Counted from the stretch's first letter, positions 7,435 to 15,708 are shown. The stretch: DNA of 33,871 bases from Flavobacteriales bacterium (GCA_002863125.1 PKEB01000035.1:1-33871); one strand, 5' to 3'. Notes: generated by a model from the sequence alone, not told the origin. A program made the numbers and translations.

Positions 7435-8688
7435 TCAGGCCTGAACGAGTTCCAAAACGGTGATCTCCGGTGGCATGCCCACCCGACCGTGGAATCCGAG
7501 CACGCCGAAGCCTCGATTCACGTGCAAGTACTGCTCACCCTCTCGGTACAGCCCTGCCCAACGGGGATAGCGCCATTTGCTCGGCGACCATTTGACACCG
7601 AGCCACGGGATTTCAATGCCGAACTGCATGCCGTGCGTGTGGCCACTGAGGGTGAGTTCGACCGGCGCTTTTCCGTCCATCACCTTTTCCTCCCAGTGCG
7701 TGGGATCGTGGCTCATCAATACCGTCGGCAAATCGTCGCATCCACTGCCCTGCATCGCCTTCACCAAATCGCCGTTCTTGCGAAAACCGCTCCCCCAATT
7801 CTCCACACCCAGCAAGACGAGTTCAGCGCCGTTTCGTTCAATGCGGTCGTGCTCGTTGAGCATGAGCTTGAACCCCATTTCGGCGTGGATTTCCTTCAGT
7901 CGTTCTCGGCTGGCTTCGCGCTCCCAATCCTCGAATGGACCGTAATCCGCATAGTCGTGGTTGCCCATGATGGAGTATTTGCCCAACGGAGCCTGCAGCG
8001 CCTTGAAGGCAGGAATCCACGCATCCGCCTCGTCCGCATGGATGTTCACGAGGTCACCTGTAAACAAAATCAAGTCCGGCTCGAGCGCATTGATGCCTTC
8101 CAACGCCTCGAGGACAGGCCGTGGCGTATCGGCAAAGCTCCCGAGGTGAGCGTCGGAAATCTGAACGATTCTCAAGCCGTCCAATCCTCGGGGAAGCCCC
8201 TTCATCGGGATGCTGACGCGTTCGGTACGAAAAGCGTATTTGCCCCACGTCACTCCATACAGAAAACTCAGAAACGTCGCTCCAGAAAGGGCCACACCCG
8301 TTCGGGTGAGAAAACTTTTCCGCGATATGGGACTGGAGGATTGTGTCATTTGATTGATCCCCCAAGCGGTGCCGCCCCGAAGGATTTCCAAGACCTCAAA
8401 CCCCGCCATCACCAGTTTGGGAACGAACACGACGAAAAACGAGACGGAAAGCGCAGACAACAACCGAGGGTGCGTTGCACGCCATGTAGGCCACATGAAA
8501 CCGTTGATGACAAAAGCCACCCAAATCACTACGACCAACAGCACCCACGACCGCTTGATGATGAGCCACGAAGGACTTTCACGCCATTGACGCGCCAGCA
8601 GCCTGAACGCCAACCATTCAATGGCCGACAACAGCGTGGCCATGAAAGCAAACATGAAAATCATAAAACCGATGGAAGGCATGGGCAA
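7435..8688 (-). CDS. Membrane-anchored calcineurin-like metallophosphoesterase
   Basis: This 417-residue protein has hydrophobic segments at about 7-28, 46-66 and 77-98 and a fourth at ~130-147. The fourth follows SRKSFL, which resembles a twin-arginine motif with one Arg replaced by Lys. A phosphoesterase domain (~165-410) carries the full metal-ligand set: SDAHLG (178-183), GDL (211-213), GNHD (242-245), SHDP (326-329) and GHTHG (349-353). The architecture matches the YkuE/YaeI-like group, whose members act on phospholipid or nucleotide-diphosphate substrates; the true substrate is not evident. The catalytic domain probably faces the periplasm. It lies between the ABC importer and ettA with 55- and 81-base gaps, so it may be transcribed separately. 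Confidence 0.85.
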   Translation of the reverse strand: MPMPSIGFMIFMFAFMATLLSAIEWLAFRLLARQWRESPSWLIIKRSWVLLVVVIWVAFVINGFMWPTWRATHPRLLSALSVSFFVVFVPKLVMAGFEVLEILRGGTAWGINQMTQSSSPISRKSFLTRTGVALSGATFLSFLYGVTWGKYAFRTERVSIPMKGLPRGLDGLRIVQISDAHLGSFADTPRPVLEALEGINALEPDLILFTGDLVNIHADEADAWIPAFKALQAPLGKYSIMGNHDYADYGPFEDWEREASRERLKEIHAEMGFKLMLNEHDRIERNGAELVLLGVENWGSGFRKNGDLVKAMQGSGCDDLPTVLMSHDPTHWEEKVMDGKAPVELTLSGHTHGMQFGIEIPWLGVKWSPSKWRYPRWAGLYREGEQYLHVNRGFGVLGFHGRVGMPPEITVLELVQA

Positions 8689-8714
8689 GCGTTGGTTCTC
8701 GGTGGAATGCGGTC

Positions 8715-8722
8715 CAAATTTA
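8715..8722 (-). promoter_or_regulatory. Possible -7 element for the metallophosphoesterase gene
   Basis: The minus strand reads TAAATTTG, a full match to TAnnTTTG, 26 bases before the ATG at 8688 and within the 81-base gap behind the ABC ATPase gene. No clear TTG element lies 17-23 bases upstream. Confidence 0.4.
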
Positions 8723-8769
8723 ACCGATGTCCCTCCTCTTAACTTCCGAAGGGCGCCAATGTTTTCAAA

Positions 8770-9462
8770 TCAACCTTGCATTCGTTCGGTCCATCCCTGC
8801 GGCGGTCCCGACGGATCGAGTGCCTTCACAGATTGCGCCGCAACGAGGTGAACCGAGGCCAGTTTCACGGCGCCGGCCAAGTGCTCATAATCGTGCGTAG
8901 CGAGGACGATCGTCGTGCCTTGAACGGCGACGTCCACGGCGTGCTTCCAGAAGGCCTTCCTGCTCGGCACGTCCAAAAATGCCGTCGGCTCGTCCATGAA
9001 GATCCACGGAGTCTCCTGCAGCACGGCGCGTGCGAACATGACCCGCTGCGCTTGTCCGTCGCTGAGGGCATCCATGCGTTGCTGCGCCCAGGCCGTTTCG
9101 CCGAACATCGCCAGGACTTCCGCTGCACGTGCCGTTGAGGATGACGCGAGGCCGAGCACTTCCTCCACGCGGAGCTGGCTGGTTCGAGGCGGCGTGCTTG
9201 CAACGAACGCCACGCGCTTCGCACGTTCAGCAGCTGACATGCTGTGGACGTTGTGACCGTTCAATGCGATGACGCCCCCTTGGATGGGCTGCAGCCCGGC
9301 CATGCTGCGCAAGAGCGAGCTCTTTCCCGCACCGTTCCGCCCGATGAGCAAGTGCAGGCCACCAACCGGAATCGATAGCTGCGCCGTGCGCAACACGAAT
9401 TCAGCGCCGTAGCGGATGTCCACATCCTTTGCCTCGAGTCGTTGGGAATTGGCCTCAGTCAT
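8770..9462 (-). CDS. ABC importer ATPase (FecE/BtuD-type)
   Basis: This 230-residue single-cassette ATPase has Walker A GRNGAGKS (about 41-48), the variant signature LSDGQ, Walker B WIFMDEPTAFLD and a switch histidine (ATHD). It would power the neighbouring FecCD permease at the cytoplasmic face of the inner membrane. Its start overlaps the permease stop by 8 bases (ATGACTGA). The gene order receptor-permease-ATPase is that of type II importers for iron-siderophore, heme or cobalamin. Substrate cannot be assigned from this subunit. Confidence 0.88.
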   Translation of the reverse strand: MTEANSQRLEAKDVDIRYGAEFVLRTAQLSIPVGGLHLLIGRNGAGKSSLLRSMAGLQPIQGGVIALNGHNVHSMSAAERAKRVAFVASTPPRTSQLRVEEVLGLASSSTARAAEVLAMFGETAWAQQRMDALSDGQAQRVMFARAVLQETPWIFMDEPTAFLDVPSRKAFWKHAVDVAVQGTTIVLATHDYEHLAGAVKLASVHLVAAQSVKALDPSGPPQGWTERMQG

Positions 9463-10435
9463 GCAATCGGTCAGTTTTGGAAATCAACACCCAAATCACC
9501 ATCGGCCCACCGATGAGTGAAAGCACCGCGTTCAGCGGCCAACCCTGTTCCATTCCGCCAAATCCTTTCACACCCCAGTCCGCTGCCAAGGCCAGAATGG
9601 CACCTGTCAGAGCCGTTAACGGAATCAGCACCCGATGGGACCGCTCCTTGGTCAGCAGGCGAACGACATGCGGTGTCGCCAATCCAAGGAACGCGACCGG
9701 TCCACACGCAGCCGTAATGCCACCCGTAAGCAAGCCTGCGAGGGCCACAATTCGCCACCGCAATGAACGGTTGTTCACGCCCATGCTCTGCGCAGTCAAG
9801 GGTCCGAGTGTCCACATGTCCAAATCGCGGTGCATGGTTCTGAGTACCAGTCCTGCGACGATCACCGCCGCGCACAGCCCAAGTGAAGTGGACAAGGAAC
9901 CGTGTCCAAACGTTCCCATGCCCCAAAACACAAATTGCTGCAGGGCGTCTTGTTGCGCCTCTGCCTGCAGCACCGTAATCATCGCTCCGACTACATAGTT
10001 CAGCATCAAACCGAAAATGAGCAACGCCGTGGCGGTTCGAAATCGGTGAGCGACAAACAAGACGAGGACAAGAACCAGTCCACTTCCCGCCATGGCTGCG
10101 GTCGCCGTCGCCCACCAACTTGAGGTCAATCCCACCAACACGAGAAGCGCCACGCCAAGTCCCGCTCCGGAGCTTACGCCCAGAACGGAGGGACCGGCGA
10201 GCGGATTGCCAAACCACGTTTGCAGCACAAGGCCACACAAACTCAATCCGGCGCCAGCGCCCACAGCAGCGAGAGCGCGTGGAATCCGCACGTGGAGTAA
10301 AATTTCACGATGCACTCCCTCGAGGGGTTCCAACACCGCTATATCCACCACCCCCCAAATCAGATGACTGAGTACCAAGGTTAGAAATACCCCGAAACCA
10401 AGGAGCCAATGCGAACGCCTCATGGGGCAAGCCAT
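9455..10435 (-). CDS. FecCD/BtuC-type ABC importer permease
   Basis: This 326-residue, very hydrophobic protein has about ten membrane segments. Family landmarks are visible: HVRIPRALAAVGAGAGLSLCG and GLVLQTWFGNPLAGPSVLG near the N-terminus, and a GPVAFLGLATPHVVRLL stretch that contacts the ATPase. It forms the inner-membrane channel for a chelate such as iron-siderophore, heme or cobalamin. It overlaps the upstream receptor gene by 16 bases and the downstream ATPase gene by 8, so the three subunits are probably co-translated. No TonB-dependent receptor lies nearby to indicate the ligand. Confidence 0.9.
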   Translation of the reverse strand: MACPMRRSHWLLGFGVFLTLVLSHLIWGVVDIAVLEPLEGVHREILLHVRIPRALAAVGAGAGLSLCGLVLQTWFGNPLAGPSVLGVSSGAGLGVALLVLVGLTSSWWATATAAMAGSGLVLVLVLFVAHRFRTATALLIFGLMLNYVVGAMITVLQAEAQQDALQQFVFWGMGTFGHGSLSTSLGLCAAVIVAGLVLRTMHRDLDMWTLGPLTAQSMGVNNRSLRWRIVALAGLLTGGITAACGPVAFLGLATPHVVRLLTKERSHRVLIPLTALTGAILALAADWGVKGFGGMEQGWPLNAVLSLIGGPMVIWVLISKTDRLHD

Positions 10436-11574
10436 TTAAAACACGGACTTTGGTCTCCCATTGCTCCATCGCCTTCACCGTAGAGCACGTGCCGCAGGTT
10501 GCGCAGCATGGCATCGGGGTGCGCTACCCACCAACCGAAATAATCACATGTCACCGCATTTGCGGCAAACACCTGACCGGAACTGGGAAGGATTTGAGCG
10601 TGATGGGGATTGGATTCAATCCAACGCGCCAACGTCAAGTTGACCGTGTCTGGCTCATACAGCACCAAACCCAGCGCATCCACCTCTCCGCGCATGGCAT
10701 ACAGAGCCTCCAAGGAAAGTTCCACGTTGCCCTGCCGCATTTCACCTGATAGCGCATAACGCGCTCCCGCATCCCGGAGCAATTGGGCCACAAAACTGCG
10801 CGAATTGGGCGCTGACCAAAGTCCTTGCTCCACACTCCCAGTCAATACCACAAGCGAGTCTTCGCGGGGCAGACCATGGGCTCGTGCGTGTACGTAGCGT
10901 GCAGCCACGCCGTCAAAAACACGGTTGGCTTCATCCAATGCGCTGTCGCTCACCAGCCATGCCAGCGCCTTCATCCACTCAGCCCGGCCGAGCGGACTGG
11001 GTTCATCGTATTCAAGGATGGGCACCACCGGCAGGTCGTTGGCCCACGTGACGCCTTCCAAGGGATTGCCGAAGGGGTAAATGCAGAAAGCCCGAAACGA
11101 AGCCATCAAGATGGCCTCGTGGTTCCATTCGGGGTTACCTCCGAAATCCAATACTTCGTTGCGAGCGATGCGCTTTGTGGCGGCTGTTGAGCGCACGTAA
11201 TCCAAGGATCCTCCACCCTTCCAATGGACGAGCATTGAATCCCACGGCTCCATAAGGGACACATGGGTCGTACTGAGCGTGGCAAGCCCCGCCTGGTGTT
11301 CAGCGAGTACAACCGGATCGTCCACGCCGTATGCATCGCCCATTAGCGCAGCCGAGTCGCGGTAAACCGTGGCCAAGATTTCATCATTCGCCGCAAGCAC
11401 CTCCAAGCAGCTCCCCTCGTTCAACGTCCGCCACCGAAACCGCTCCGCGTGGTCGGGCCACTCATACACCGCCCCTTGCTGCATCACAGAATCCTCGGGT
11501 TGAGAACACGCCGTGAGCGCAGCCAGACAAGCCATCGTGCACACCTGCGCAACAAGGGAATCAACCGAACGCAT
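10420..11574 (-). CDS. Substrate-binding lipoprotein of the FecCD-type ABC importer
   Basis: The 384-residue product has a lipoprotein signal (MRSVDSLVAQVCTMACLAALTAC) with lipobox LTAC and acceptor Cys23, so it should be lipid-anchored in the envelope. The body resembles periplasmic-binding-protein class III receptors of the FepB/BtuF group. The segment VPILEYDEPSPLGRAEWMK is characteristic of the Bacteroidota members. It begins a receptor-permease-ATPase operon. A perfect TACCTTTG box ends 3 bases before the ATG, which predicts an essentially leaderless transcript. The divergent carboxylase gene starts only 34 bases away. The ligand (ferric chelate, heme or cobalamin) is undetermined. Confidence 0.82.
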   Translation of the reverse strand: MRSVDSLVAQVCTMACLAALTACSQPEDSVMQQGAVYEWPDHAERFRWRTLNEGSCLEVLAANDEILATVYRDSAALMGDAYGVDDPVVLAEHQAGLATLSTTHVSLMEPWDSMLVHWKGGGSLDYVRSTAATKRIARNEVLDFGGNPEWNHEAILMASFRAFCIYPFGNPLEGVTWANDLPVVPILEYDEPSPLGRAEWMKALAWLVSDSALDEANRVFDGVAARYVHARAHGLPREDSLVVLTGSVEQGLWSAPNSRSFVAQLLRDAGARYALSGEMRQGNVELSLEALYAMRGEVDALGLVLYEPDTVNLTLARWIESNPHHAQILPSSGQVFAANAVTCDYFGWWVAHPDAMLRNLRHVLYGEGDGAMGDQSPCFKWLAP

Positions 11575-11577
11575 ACG

Positions 11578-11585
11578 ACAAAGGT
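11578..11585 (-). promoter_or_regulatory. -7 element of the ABC receptor gene, leaderless spacing
   Basis: The minus strand reads TACCTTTG, a perfect TAnnTTTG, separated from the ATG (11574) by only three bases (TCG... reading TCGT with the preceding T of the box region). The predicted start site falls on or next to the start codon. No TTG element is obvious at -33. Confidence 0.5.
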
Positions 11586-11596
11586 ACCTATCCCAT

Positions 11597-11604
11597 TAAC
11601 TTTA
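11597..11604 (+). promoter_or_regulatory. -7 element of the carboxylase gene, leaderless spacing
   Basis: TAACTTTA, one mismatch from TAnnTTTG, ends four bases before ATG 11609. Its expected -33 region overlaps the start codon of the divergent ABC receptor gene, so the two promoters are interlocked. Confidence 0.4.
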
Positions 11605-11608
11605 CCTT

Positions 11609-13252
11609 ATGCCCACTTCAATGAAAGACAAGCAACTCCAAGCCAATCGAAATGCCGACGCCATGCGCCTCGCGTGGTCCAGCATTCGGGATCAAATCGA
11701 AAAGGCCGCATTGGGCGGCGGACGCCAGCGGATTGAGAAAGAACACGCGAAAGGCAAATTAACCGCACGGGAACGCCTCGATCGCCTCTTCGATACCGGC
11801 TCGCGTCCCATCGAAATCGGGGCATTGGCTGGCGAAGGCATGTATGAACAAGAGGGCGGCTGCCCGGGAGGTGGTGTTGTCGTGCAGATGGGCCACGTTG
11901 AAGGCCGGTTGGTCATCGCCGTTGCCAACGATGCTACGGTGAAGGCTGGAGCCTGGTTCCCCATCACAGGAAAAAAGAACCTCAGGGCGCAAGAAATCGC
12001 CATGGAAAACCGCATTCCCATCATTTACTTGGTGGATAGCGCGGGCGTTTTCCTGCCGATGCAAAACGAAATTTTCCCTGACAAAGAGCATTTCGGTCGA
12101 ATTTTTCGGAACAATGCCCGGATGTCGTCCATGGGCATTCCACAAATTGCAGCCGTTATGGGGTCCTGTGTAGCCGGCGGAGCTTACCTGCCCATCATGA
12201 GCGACGAAGTCCTGATCGTCCGAAACACAGGCTCCATTTTCCTCGCGGGGAGTTACTTAGTCAAAGCCGCCATTGGTGAGGACATCGACAACGAAACCCT
12301 TGGCGGCGCCGAGACCCACGGCAGCATCAGCGGCGTGGCCGATTACGTGTGTGATGATGATGAGGATGCCTTGAAGAAAATCCGGCGCATCGTCAGCCAC
12401 CTGAAGGAGCCAACGGAGACAGCCGGGATTGCACGCGACCGTGCAAGCGATCCAGACGGCTCGAATATCTGCTCCGTCCTTCCAGCCGAACGGGCTCAAC
12501 CCTACGAGACGCGGGAGTTGATTGCGGCATTGGTTGACGCAGGGAGCTTCACGGAATACAAAAAAGACTACGGCAAAACCATCGTAACCGGTTACGCCAA
12601 AATTGACGGGTGGAGCGTAGGCATCGTCGCCAACCAGCGGCAACTCGTCAAGTCCAAGAAAGACGGCATGCAATTCGGCGGGGTCATCTACTCGGACAGC
12701 GCAGACAAAGCCGCGCGATTCATCATGAACTGCAACCAAAAGGGCGTTCCCCTGGTCTTTCTACAGGACGTCACCGGATTCATGGTGGGCTCCCGAAGCG
12801 AACACGGCGGCATCATCAAGGATGGCGCGAAAATGGTCAATGCGGTCGCCAACTCGACGGTCCCCAAATTCACCGTGGTCGTGGGCAACAGTTACGGCGC
12901 GGGGAATTACGCCATGTGCGGCAAAGCCTATGACCCGCGCCTCATCGTGGCCTGGCCTACAGCCAAAATCGCCGTTATGGGTGGAGACCAAGCAGCCAAA
13001 GTGCTGCAGCAAATCGAAGTGGCACGGCTGAAAAAGAACAGCGAGAAACAGGACGAAGCCACCCAAGATGCGCTGTACAACGCCATTTCCGAGCGTTACG
13101 AAGAACAAACCTCACCGGTCTATGCCGCAGCACGGCTTTGGGTAGATGCCATCATCGATCCAGAAGACACCCGCCACTGGATCAGCACGGGAATCAGCGC
13201 GGCCAACCACGCTCCTATGGCGCCCTTCAACGCCGGGGTCATTCAAACGTGA
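11609..13252 (+). CDS. Acyl-CoA carboxylase, carboxyltransferase (beta) subunit, methylcrotonyl-CoA carboxylase-like
   Basis: This 547-residue protein has two crotonase-fold halves. The N-terminal half holds VDSAGVFLP (142-150), FPDKEHFGRIF and the oxyanion segment MGSCVAGGAYLP (184-195). The C-terminal half holds DVTGFMVG (387-394) and GNSYGAGNYAMCG (426-438). The GRIFRNNARMS and LGGAETH segments match methylcrotonyl-/geranyl-CoA carboxylase beta more than propionyl-CoA carboxylase. It transfers the carboxyl group from carboxybiotin to an acyl-CoA, probably in leucine catabolism. The biotin carboxylase/carrier subunit is not adjacent. ATG 11621 (residue 5) is an alternative start. It converges on the HEAT-like gene with a one-base gap. 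Confidence 0.9.
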   Translation: MPTSMKDKQLQANRNADAMRLAWSSIRDQIEKAALGGGRQRIEKEHAKGKLTARERLDRLFDTGSRPIEIGALAGEGMYEQEGGCPGGGVVVQMGHVEGRLVIAVANDATVKAGAWFPITGKKNLRAQEIAMENRIPIIYLVDSAGVFLPMQNEIFPDKEHFGRIFRNNARMSSMGIPQIAAVMGSCVAGGAYLPIMSDEVLIVRNTGSIFLAGSYLVKAAIGEDIDNETLGGAETHGSISGVADYVCDDDEDALKKIRRIVSHLKEPTETAGIARDRASDPDGSNICSVLPAERAQPYETRELIAALVDAGSFTEYKKDYGKTIVTGYAKIDGWSVGIVANQRQLVKSKKDGMQFGGVIYSDSADKAARFIMNCNQKGVPLVFLQDVTGFMVGSRSEHGGIIKDGAKMVNAVANSTVPKFTVVVGNSYGAGNYAMCGKAYDPRLIVAWPTAKIAVMGGDQAAKVLQQIEVARLKKNSEKQDEATQDALYNAISERYEEQTSPVYAAARLWVDAIIDPEDTRHWISTGISAANHAPMAPFNAGVIQT

Positions 13253-13253
13253 A

Positions 13254-13763
13254 TTACTGAGCGCGTTCCAATCGCTGCAGTGCCTGCAACATGGATGCAT
13301 ACAGTGCGCTTCGCGGATCGTCCTTCGGGGTATCTTCGACCGCCCCTCGGACTGCAAGCAGAGCGTCCAGCAAAACCTGCTCATCCAACACCTGCTCCAA
13401 CTCTTCAATCCAGGTCAGGGCTTCCATCGCACATCGGAAGTCACCGTCCACTGCACACGTGACCACCACGCGTAAATCGTCCTCGGATTGGAATCCGCAG
13501 CTCCACAGGAAGCCAATGATGTCGGCCTGCTGGGATTGAAACGCCGGGTCGTCCAGCGCATCGGCCAACACGGCTGCGGCATCGGAAATCTTCAATGCAC
13601 CCAGCATATCAGCGATGGCCGCCCGGATGTCCTCTTCGGGGCGATCGCGAAAGGCCTCCAACAAGGGACGCACCCACTCCAACGTGCCACGTTCGCGCGC
13701 CTGCTCCAAGGCGCCAAGGACCACCTCGGGTTTGGGAGAAAAAAGGCCTTCAAATCCACTCAT
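13254..13763 (-). CDS. HEAT-repeat-like protein of unknown function
   Basis: This 169-residue, acidic, all-helical protein has no signal peptide or membrane segment. Helix pairs such as WVRPLLEAFRDRPEEDIRAA and IADMLGALKISDAAAVLADAL repeat with the spacing and Ala/Leu/Asp pattern of HEAT-type repeats, so it is probably a small cytoplasmic scaffold. It lies 14 bases downstream of the NUDIX gene on the same strand. A perfect TAATTTTG box sits in that gap, four bases before its ATG. It may therefore be read both from the NUDIX transcript and from its own leaderless one. I do not recognise a specific family. Confidence 0.65.
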   Translation of the reverse strand: MSGFEGLFSPKPEVVLGALEQARERGTLEWVRPLLEAFRDRPEEDIRAAIADMLGALKISDAAAVLADALDDPAFQSQQADIIGFLWSCGFQSEDDLRVVVTCAVDGDFRCAMEALTWIEELEQVLDEQVLLDALLAVRGAVEDTPKDDPRSALYASMLQALQRLERAQ

Positions 13764-13767
13764 GCAG

Positions 13768-13775
13768 CAAAATTA
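13768..13775 (-). promoter_or_regulatory. -7 element of the HEAT-like gene, leaderless spacing
   Basis: The minus strand reads TAATTTTG, a full match to TAnnTTTG, four bases before ATG 13763. It lies between the NUDIX stop and the HEAT-like start. Confidence 0.4.
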
Positions 13776-13777
13776 CG

Positions 13778-14431
13778 TCACACGCGTTCCACGGCCTCTC
13801 TCCACGCGAGGGCAAATTCCGTTAGCATGATGGCTGTCGCTCCCCAAATGACTTCGCCCTCCCAGGCATAAGCCGGTAAGGAAACCTTCACACCGGATTT
13901 GATTTCAATGGCATGCGGTTGCAGCGCATCGGGCGCGAGCAACGCCTCCACCGGGACGGTGAGCACCGCTGCCACCTCTGTGGGATCAACCTTCCATTGC
14001 GGTTGATGGTCTAAGCAGGCTACAAACGCCGTCACCACAAAACGACTCGGCGGAATGAAGCGCTCGGACAAGCCCGACACCACGTGAGATTGCCGCAAGT
14101 TCACGCCCATCTCTTCTTCAAATTCCCGCATCGCCGTATTGAATCGGTCCACATCCTCCTGCTCCACTTCCCCACCGGGAATGGAGATTTGACCGCTGTG
14201 CACACCCGGATATTCGGTGCGCTTCATCAGGGCTACGTGCCATTTCCCATCGATTGGAAACACGGGCAAGGCCACGGCAGCATGCCGCAATTTGACCCCT
14301 TGCGCTTCCGCCGCCTCAGGCGTTGGTCGTTGAAACGGCATCCGCTCATCGGTCTCGCGGCTGAAGGTCGCTCCGTGAACATGAAACGCCTTTCTCAAGG
14401 ACTCCGCTACGTCATACGCCGGCGATTGCAT
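13778..14431 (-). CDS. NUDIX hydrolase, probable CoA pyrophosphatase
   Basis: I start this at ATG 14431 (217 residues). The frame stays open to 14809, but that extension lies antisense to aat and is not protein-like. The NUDIX box is recognisable as GGEVEQEDVDRF followed by TAMREFEEEMGV, preceded by HSGQISIPGGE. That preceding motif is the hallmark of CoA diphosphatases (NUDT7/8-type), which hydrolyse CoA to 4'-phosphopantetheine and 3',5'-ADP. The family also carries an upstream LLPVF/KR..YPGVHSGQ segment, seen here as ALPVFP...KRTEYPGVHSGQ. A GACTTTTG box (14436-14443) precedes the ATG by four bases. The HEAT-like gene follows 14 bases downstream. Confidence 0.85.
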   Translation of the reverse strand: MQSPAYDVAESLRKAFHVHGATFSRETDERMPFQRPTPEAAEAQGVKLRHAAVALPVFPIDGKWHVALMKRTEYPGVHSGQISIPGGEVEQEDVDRFNTAMREFEEEMGVNLRQSHVVSGLSERFIPPSRFVVTAFVACLDHQPQWKVDPTEVAAVLTVPVEALLAPDALQPHAIEIKSGVKVSLPAYAWEGEVIWGATAIMLTEFALAWREAVERV

Positions 14432-14464
14432 GAGGCAAAAGTCAGACTTTTTCCATTTTGCCCC

Positions 14465-14472
14465 TACATTGG
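14465..14472 (+). promoter_or_regulatory. Possible aat -7 element
   Basis: TACATTGG, one mismatch from TAnnTTTG, lies 37 bases before the aat ATG within the 78-base divergent gap to the NUDIX gene. No convincing -33 partner is seen. Confidence 0.3.
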
Positions 14473-14509
14473 AGTACCCAAAGCCACCGCTGCGGTTCAC
14501 TTCATCACG

Positions 14510-15205
14510 ATGCAAAACGCTCCAAAAGTCGCCTTGCTGGACGAAACCATTGCCTTCCCTCCCATTGAGGAGGCATGGGAAGGCTTGCTCGCCATTGGAG
14601 GAGACTTGACAGAAGCTCGGCTGATTGCGGCCTATGAGCACGGCGTATTTCCGTGGTACGGTGAAAACGACCCCATCTTGTGGTGGGCACCGGAGGAACG
14701 TTCTGTGCTTTTCCTCGACAGCCTCCACATCGCTAAAAGCATGCGCAGCGTGCTCAACAGCAATCGATTCGAGCTGCGGATTGACACGGCCTTCGAACGC
14801 GTAATTCAAGCCTGTGCTGACGTGCGGAGTGCAACCGAAGGCACGTGGATTTCACAAGACATCATCGAAGCGTACATCCGATTGCACGACCTCGGACTTG
14901 CCCACTCGTTCGAGGCGTGGCGTGATGGCAAATTGGTCGGTGGACTCTATGGGGTATCCATCGGCTGCATGTTTTTTGGGGAAAGCATGTTCTCAGCAGA
15001 AAGCAACGCTTCAAAGTTTTGCTTTATTCAGCTGGTTGAATGGGCGAAAGCCAACGGCTACGGACCGATTGATTGCCAAATCAGCAATTCCCATTTGCTG
15101 TCCTTGGGCGCCGAAATCATTCCGCGGGAAGCGTATGCCAAGCTCCTTAGAACCTACTTGGCAGCGGGCAAAACCCGCAGGGGAAAGTGGACAATTCACA
15201 AGTAA
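14510..15205 (+). CDS. aat: Leucyl/phenylalanyl-tRNA--protein transferase
   Basis: The ATG at 14510 gives 231 residues, matching the usual length of Aat; upstream in-frame ATGs (14084 onward) fall inside the divergent NUDIX gene. Family motifs are in order: FPP, GLLAIGGDL (25-33), AYEHGVFPWY (41-50), LWWAPEERSVLF (57-68) and the active-site stretch GCMFFGESMFSAESNASK. Aat adds Leu or Phe to N-terminal Lys/Arg, feeding the N-degron route to ClpS/ClpAP in the cytoplasm. It is separated by 163 bases from the next + strand gene, so it is probably monocistronic. Confidence 0.93.
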   Translation: MQNAPKVALLDETIAFPPIEEAWEGLLAIGGDLTEARLIAAYEHGVFPWYGENDPILWWAPEERSVLFLDSLHIAKSMRSVLNSNRFELRIDTAFERVIQACADVRSATEGTWISQDIIEAYIRLHDLGLAHSFEAWRDGKLVGGLYGVSIGCMFFGESMFSAESNASKFCFIQLVEWAKANGYGPIDCQISNSHLLSLGAEIIPREAYAKLLRTYLAAGKTRRGKWTIHK

Positions 15206-15368
15206 TCCACAGAAATTCCGAAGTCGTTAACAATTCGTTCATATTTCTTCGGGTTTGATTTTCGGTTTGCTCGCGTGGTCTTCTAATTTGCTCCTGTATG
15301 GTACCAGTGACAAGGTTCCACTCACCAAATACGAATTCGCCACCCTAACCACCACCAAATCAATCGCT

Positions 15369-15638
15369 ATGGACAAGTACGATTACATGATCCTCGACAT
15401 CATTCAGACCTACAAGCAGGAACAACAAGCACACATTCGACTCGCTGTGCTCGAGCGTAACTTCTGGAAGCGGATTGAGGCCGATACAGATTTGAGCGTT
15501 GGTCAGGCGCGCATCGGAGAGCGCATTACAAATTTGTACCTTGATGGCATGCTTCAGAACAAAAACGGCTACACCCTCACCAAAAAAGGACGCGAGCAAT
15601 TGGCGCTTGCCCCTTGGAAGCAGAACGAATTGGTGTAA
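15369..15638 (+). CDS. Small winged-helix-like protein, function unknown
   Basis: From ATG 15369 the product is 89 residues (MDKYDYMILDIIQTYKQE...). The frame is open from 15255, but that upstream part is not protein-like. Helices followed by ITNLYLDGMLQNKNGYTLTKKGREQL resemble the recognition helix and wing of small winged-helix proteins, where 'YTLTKKG' is a common wing ending. It could bind DNA or act as a protein adaptor. A CTAATTTG box at 15283-15290 may be its promoter. A strong terminator follows 21 bases after the stop. Confidence 0.65.
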   Translation: MDKYDYMILDIIQTYKQEQQAHIRLAVLERNFWKRIEADTDLSVGQARIGERITNLYLDGMLQNKNGYTLTKKGREQLALAPWKQNELV

Positions 15639-15659
15639 GCCCTTTTACACTACCGCATT

Positions 15660-15688
15660 AAAAAAGGCCGGATGTCCGGCCTTTTTTA
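15660..15688. terminator. Rho-independent terminator
   Basis: GGCCGGA (15666-15672) pairs perfectly with TCCGGCC (15675-15681) around a TG loop. The stem extends through A6 and T6 flanks. It lies between the convergent small winged-helix gene (+) and the 47-residue gene (-), and the A-tract on the left and T-tract on the right let it act in both directions. Confidence 0.85.
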
Positions 15689-15708
15689 TTTGAATCCAAT
15701 GGATATGC

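Noticed and set aside
7489-8742. 417-codon open frame on the + strand, full length antisense to the metallophosphoesterase gene
   Set aside because: The minus-strand protein has all catalytic motifs; the + frame has no domain, is rich in His/Arg/Gln, and mirrors codon bias of a GC-rich gene.
14432-14809. N-terminal extension of the NUDIX frame, and upstream extension of aat from 14084
   Set aside because: Each extension lies antisense to the other gene and is not protein-like; internal ATGs at 14431 and 14510 give family-length proteins.
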